Origin: Sphingobacterium pedocola
GTDB lineage: Bacteria; Bacteroidota; Bacteroidia; Sphingobacteriales; Sphingobacteriaceae
Assembly: GCF_015209965.1 (NCBI RefSeq)
Contig: NZ_MU158690.1
Location: 1,254,115-1,318,114 of the forward strand
Length of the DNA stretch: 64,000 nucleotides
Direction: 5' to 3'
Shown here piece after piece: positions 61,844 to 64,000 of this stretch. Numbering within the stretch: position 1 is the stretch's first letter; each line of letters opens with the position of its first letter. The notes under the pieces were generated by a model that was not told the DNA's origin, did no database searches, and was given only the letters and a program-made list of their open reading frames with translations. The position numbers and the translations under genes are program-made.

Positions 61844-64000
61844 ATGTACAACAAAATTTACGGTTTAGGTGTCGCCTTAAGTTTATTATCAACTCCTATT
61901 TTTGCGCAACAAACGGCATGGCAAGATATTAACAAGGCATATAAATCCGGATTAGAATTATTTGAGAGAGGGAAGTATAGTTCGGCTGCTAAGCAGTTTA
62001 ACCAAGTTGATGCGTTACGGACTAAATCAACGCTCCAATTGGATGAAACTGAGGAACTGACCTTGATAAAAGAGAATGTTCGTTTTTATCAAGCGATATG
62101 TGCATTGGAGTTGGGCGAGTCCGATGCTGAGGCGCAATTTTTAAAATATATTAAGGATTTTCCAGCTAGCGCTAACGCTAAAGCGGCTTATTTTCAAATA
62201 GGTCGTTCGTATTACGAAAAGAAAGACTACGCAAAGGCAATCGAATGGTTTTTGAAAATAGACTCGAAAAATCTTGCGGGGGCGGAGAATACGGAGTACC
62301 GTTTTAAATTGGGATATGCACAATTTATGACAGATGATTATGCTTCAGCTAAACCAGTCTTTGAAAGGTTAAAAGATGAAAAGAGTCAGTATCAGGAGGC
62401 TTCCATTTACTATTATGCTTACCTATCTTATTTGGATGCGGAATATAAAACGGCGCTGAACGAATTTGAGCGATTAAATGGGTCGAAAACTTACGAAACT
62501 AGCTATCCATATTATATTACAGCTCTTTACTTTTTGGATAAGCGTTATGATGATGTGTTAAGTTATGCCCTACCTATCTTGCAGACGACCAAACAAGAAA
62601 ACGAAACTGAAATGTTCCGTATTCTCGGTGCAACTTATTTTATAAAAGGTGATTTGCAGCAATCAAAGTCTTATTACGATAAATTTCAGGCACAAGATCA
62701 AGGGAAAACACAGAATAATCAAGATAGCTATCAAATCGGTTATATTGCATATAAATTAGGCGATTATGAGAAAACAATCACAGAATTAGAAAAATTGAAT
62801 GATCCCGATGCGTATTATCAATCGGCAATGATAACGTTGGGTGACGCATTTTTGAAGACAAATAATAAACAAAGTGCGCGTAACGCATTCTTTAGAGCAT
62901 CTAAACTGGAATTTGATCCTCAACTTAAAGAGGAAGGCTTGTTTAATTATGCCAAACTTTCTTATGAGTTAGATTTTCATCAGGTAGCCTTAGATGCTAC
63001 GCAGGAATACTTGGAGACCTATCCTAGATCCGCGCGTAACGAAGAGGCCAAAACCTTGTTGGCCGAGGTGCTTCTCAGCACAAAAAGCTATCGTGCAGCC
63101 GTCGATGTATTGGAATCTATCGATCGTACAACCAAGGAATCCAAAGCAGCTTATCAAAAAGTAACATATTACCGCGGGTTGGAATATTATAATGAGCGTG
63201 CATTTGAAAATGCGATTTCAATGTTTATGCGTTCAGAATCAAATCGTTATGATGAAGAAATCCATGCCTTATCAATCTATTGGAAGGCTGAGGCAATGTA
63301 CGAAGTACGTAAATATCGTGAGGCGGTAGCTAATTTTAATAAATTTTTGCAACTTCCGGGTGCGCGAAACACAGATGTGTACAGTTACGCAAACTATGCG
63401 CTTGCCTATGCGGCTTTCCGGAACGATAATTATACTACAGCTGCCAATTATTTCGAACGTTTTCTGGCAACAGGAGGGAAAGATGGTATTGAATTAAATA
63501 CGCGCAACGATGCCATTGCTCGTTTGGCAGATTCCTATTTTGGCGCCAAAAACTACGGTAAGGCGATGACACATTACGATCGTTTGATCAGCTCAAATGC
63601 ACAAAGCCAGGATTATGCCTTGTTTCAACGTGGAATCATTCAAGGATTACAAGGAAATAATCAGGGTAAAATCGCCACGTTGAATTCGGTAATCGCAAAA
63701 TATCCAAACTCCAACTATGCCGATGATGTTGCTTTTGAAGTTCCTTACACCTATTTCTTAATGGGAGAACACGATCAGGCAATAGCTGGGCTTCAATCCA
63801 TGGTAGATAAGTACCCGCGTAGTTCTTACGTTCCACGTGCATTGGTTACAATTGGCCTAGTGCAGTACAATCAGGACAACAATGATGCTGCTTTAGCAAC
63901 TTTCCAACGTGTTGTAAACCAGTACGCCACTACGGATGAGGCAAAACAGGCTATCCGCTCGATTGAAAATATCTATTTGGATAAGAATGATGCGACGGGT
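61844..64000 (+). CDS. Tetratricopeptide-repeat protein, 3' end beyond the window
   Basis: The frame is open from ATG 61844 to the window edge (719 codons so far). It starts MYNKIYGLGVALSLLSTPIFA, a Sec signal cut before QQTAW. Repeated helix pairs follow (AYKSGLELFERGKYSSAAKQF, AYFQIGRSYYEKKDYAKAIEWF, YSYANYALAYAAFRNDNYTTAANYFERFL), TPR repeats continuing along the whole visible part. No enzymatic motif is seen. Large periplasmic TPR proteins of this kind in Bacteroidota probably act as scaffolds in the envelope. The gene is truncated only by the window. Confidence 0.85.
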   Translation, partial: MYNKIYGLGVALSLLSTPIFAQQTAWQDINKAYKSGLELFERGKYSSAAKQFNQVDALRTKSTLQLDETEELTLIKENVRFYQAICALELGESDAEAQFLKYIKDFPASANAKAAYFQIGRSYYEKKDYAKAIEWFLKIDSKNLAGAENTEYRFKLGYAQFMTDDYASAKPVFERLKDEKSQYQEASIYYYAYLSYLDAEYKTALNEFERLNGSKTYETSYPYYITALYFLDKRYDDVLSYALPILQTTKQENETEMFRILGATYFIKGDLQQSKSYYDKFQAQDQGKTQNNQDSYQIGYIAYKLGDYEKTITELEKLNDPDAYYQSAMITLGDAFLKTNNKQSARNAFFRASKLEFDPQLKEEGLFNYAKLSYELDFHQVALDATQEYLETYPRSARNEEAKTLLAEVLLSTKSYRAAVDVLESIDRTTKESKAAYQKVTYYRGLEYYNERAFENAISMFMRSESNRYDEEIHALSIYWKAEAMYEVRKYREAVANFNKFLQLPGARNTDVYSYANYALAYAAFRNDNYTTAANYFERFLATGGKDGIELNTRNDAIARLADSYFGAKNYGKAMTHYDRLISSNAQSQDYALFQRGIIQGLQGNNQGKIATLNSVIAKYPNSNYADDVAFEVPYTYFLMGEHDQAIAGLQSMVDKYPRSSYVPRALVTIGLVQYNQDNNDAALATFQRVVNQYATTDEAKQAIRSIENIYLDKNDATG

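Overview
The window looks like the chromosome of a Bacteroidota of the Sphingobacteriaceae (Sphingobacterium-like). That is inferred from the NVEAL-type peptides, six-bladed beta-propeller lipoproteins, a SusC/SusD pair, a DUF2723 membrane protein, the CTC-length L25 and promoter elements close to TAnnTTTG. No rRNA or species-level marker is present.

Region 1 (1-3.9 kb) holds the end of a gene of unknown function (perhaps a glycosyltransferase), a family 9 glycosyltransferase and a DUF4254 protein, then a histidine kinase/OmpR-type response regulator pair on the minus strand.

Region 2 (3.9-30.3 kb, all plus strand) is the accessory heart of the window. It has five small peptide genes (four intact, one decayed) with a shared NVEAL-type leader and short cysteine-containing tails. 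With them are seven beta-propeller lipoprotein genes (two broken), two transglutaminase-like lipoproteins and a CxxC lipoprotein. These are followed by a coupled run encoding signal peptidase I, an O-antigen-ligase-like/TPR membrane protein, and an RND export system with one adaptor, one outer-membrane factor and two permeases. An 11-bp-spaced direct repeat (GAATTG-N5-GAATTG) occurs five times, always upstream of one of these units. In four cases it lies at exactly the same distance from a -7-like promoter element. This suggests that the neighbouring response regulator controls peptides, propellers, peptidase and exporter as one regulon. Three copies of a ~300-400-nt repeated leader precede peptide genes, and terminator-like hairpins separate most peptide genes from the propeller that follows. 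My working model, which is inference, is a secreted disulfide peptide system with its own leader peptidase, surface lipoprotein partners and export machinery.

Region 3 (30.4-43.9 kb) is mostly core metabolism. It contains nuoN-M-L-K-J-I-H (complex I membrane arm, no nuoA-G alongside), a META-domain lipoprotein, citrate synthase, a BlaI/BlaR-like pair whose sensor carries TonB-plug-like repeats, and pth.

Region 4 (43.9-56.6 kb) has rplY and prs with a ~10.7 kb glycan-use locus between them: susD, susC, a ROK regulator, a Gfo/Idh/MocA oxidoreductase and a HEAT-DUF1080-DUF1080 protein. A tRNA-Gln lies upstream of prs.

Region 5 (56.9-64 kb) has a DUF2723 protein, pyrR-pyrB and the first part of a long TPR protein that runs off the window.

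No CRISPR array, rRNA, transposase or phage gene was seen. Family names come from recognition of motifs, not from a database search.
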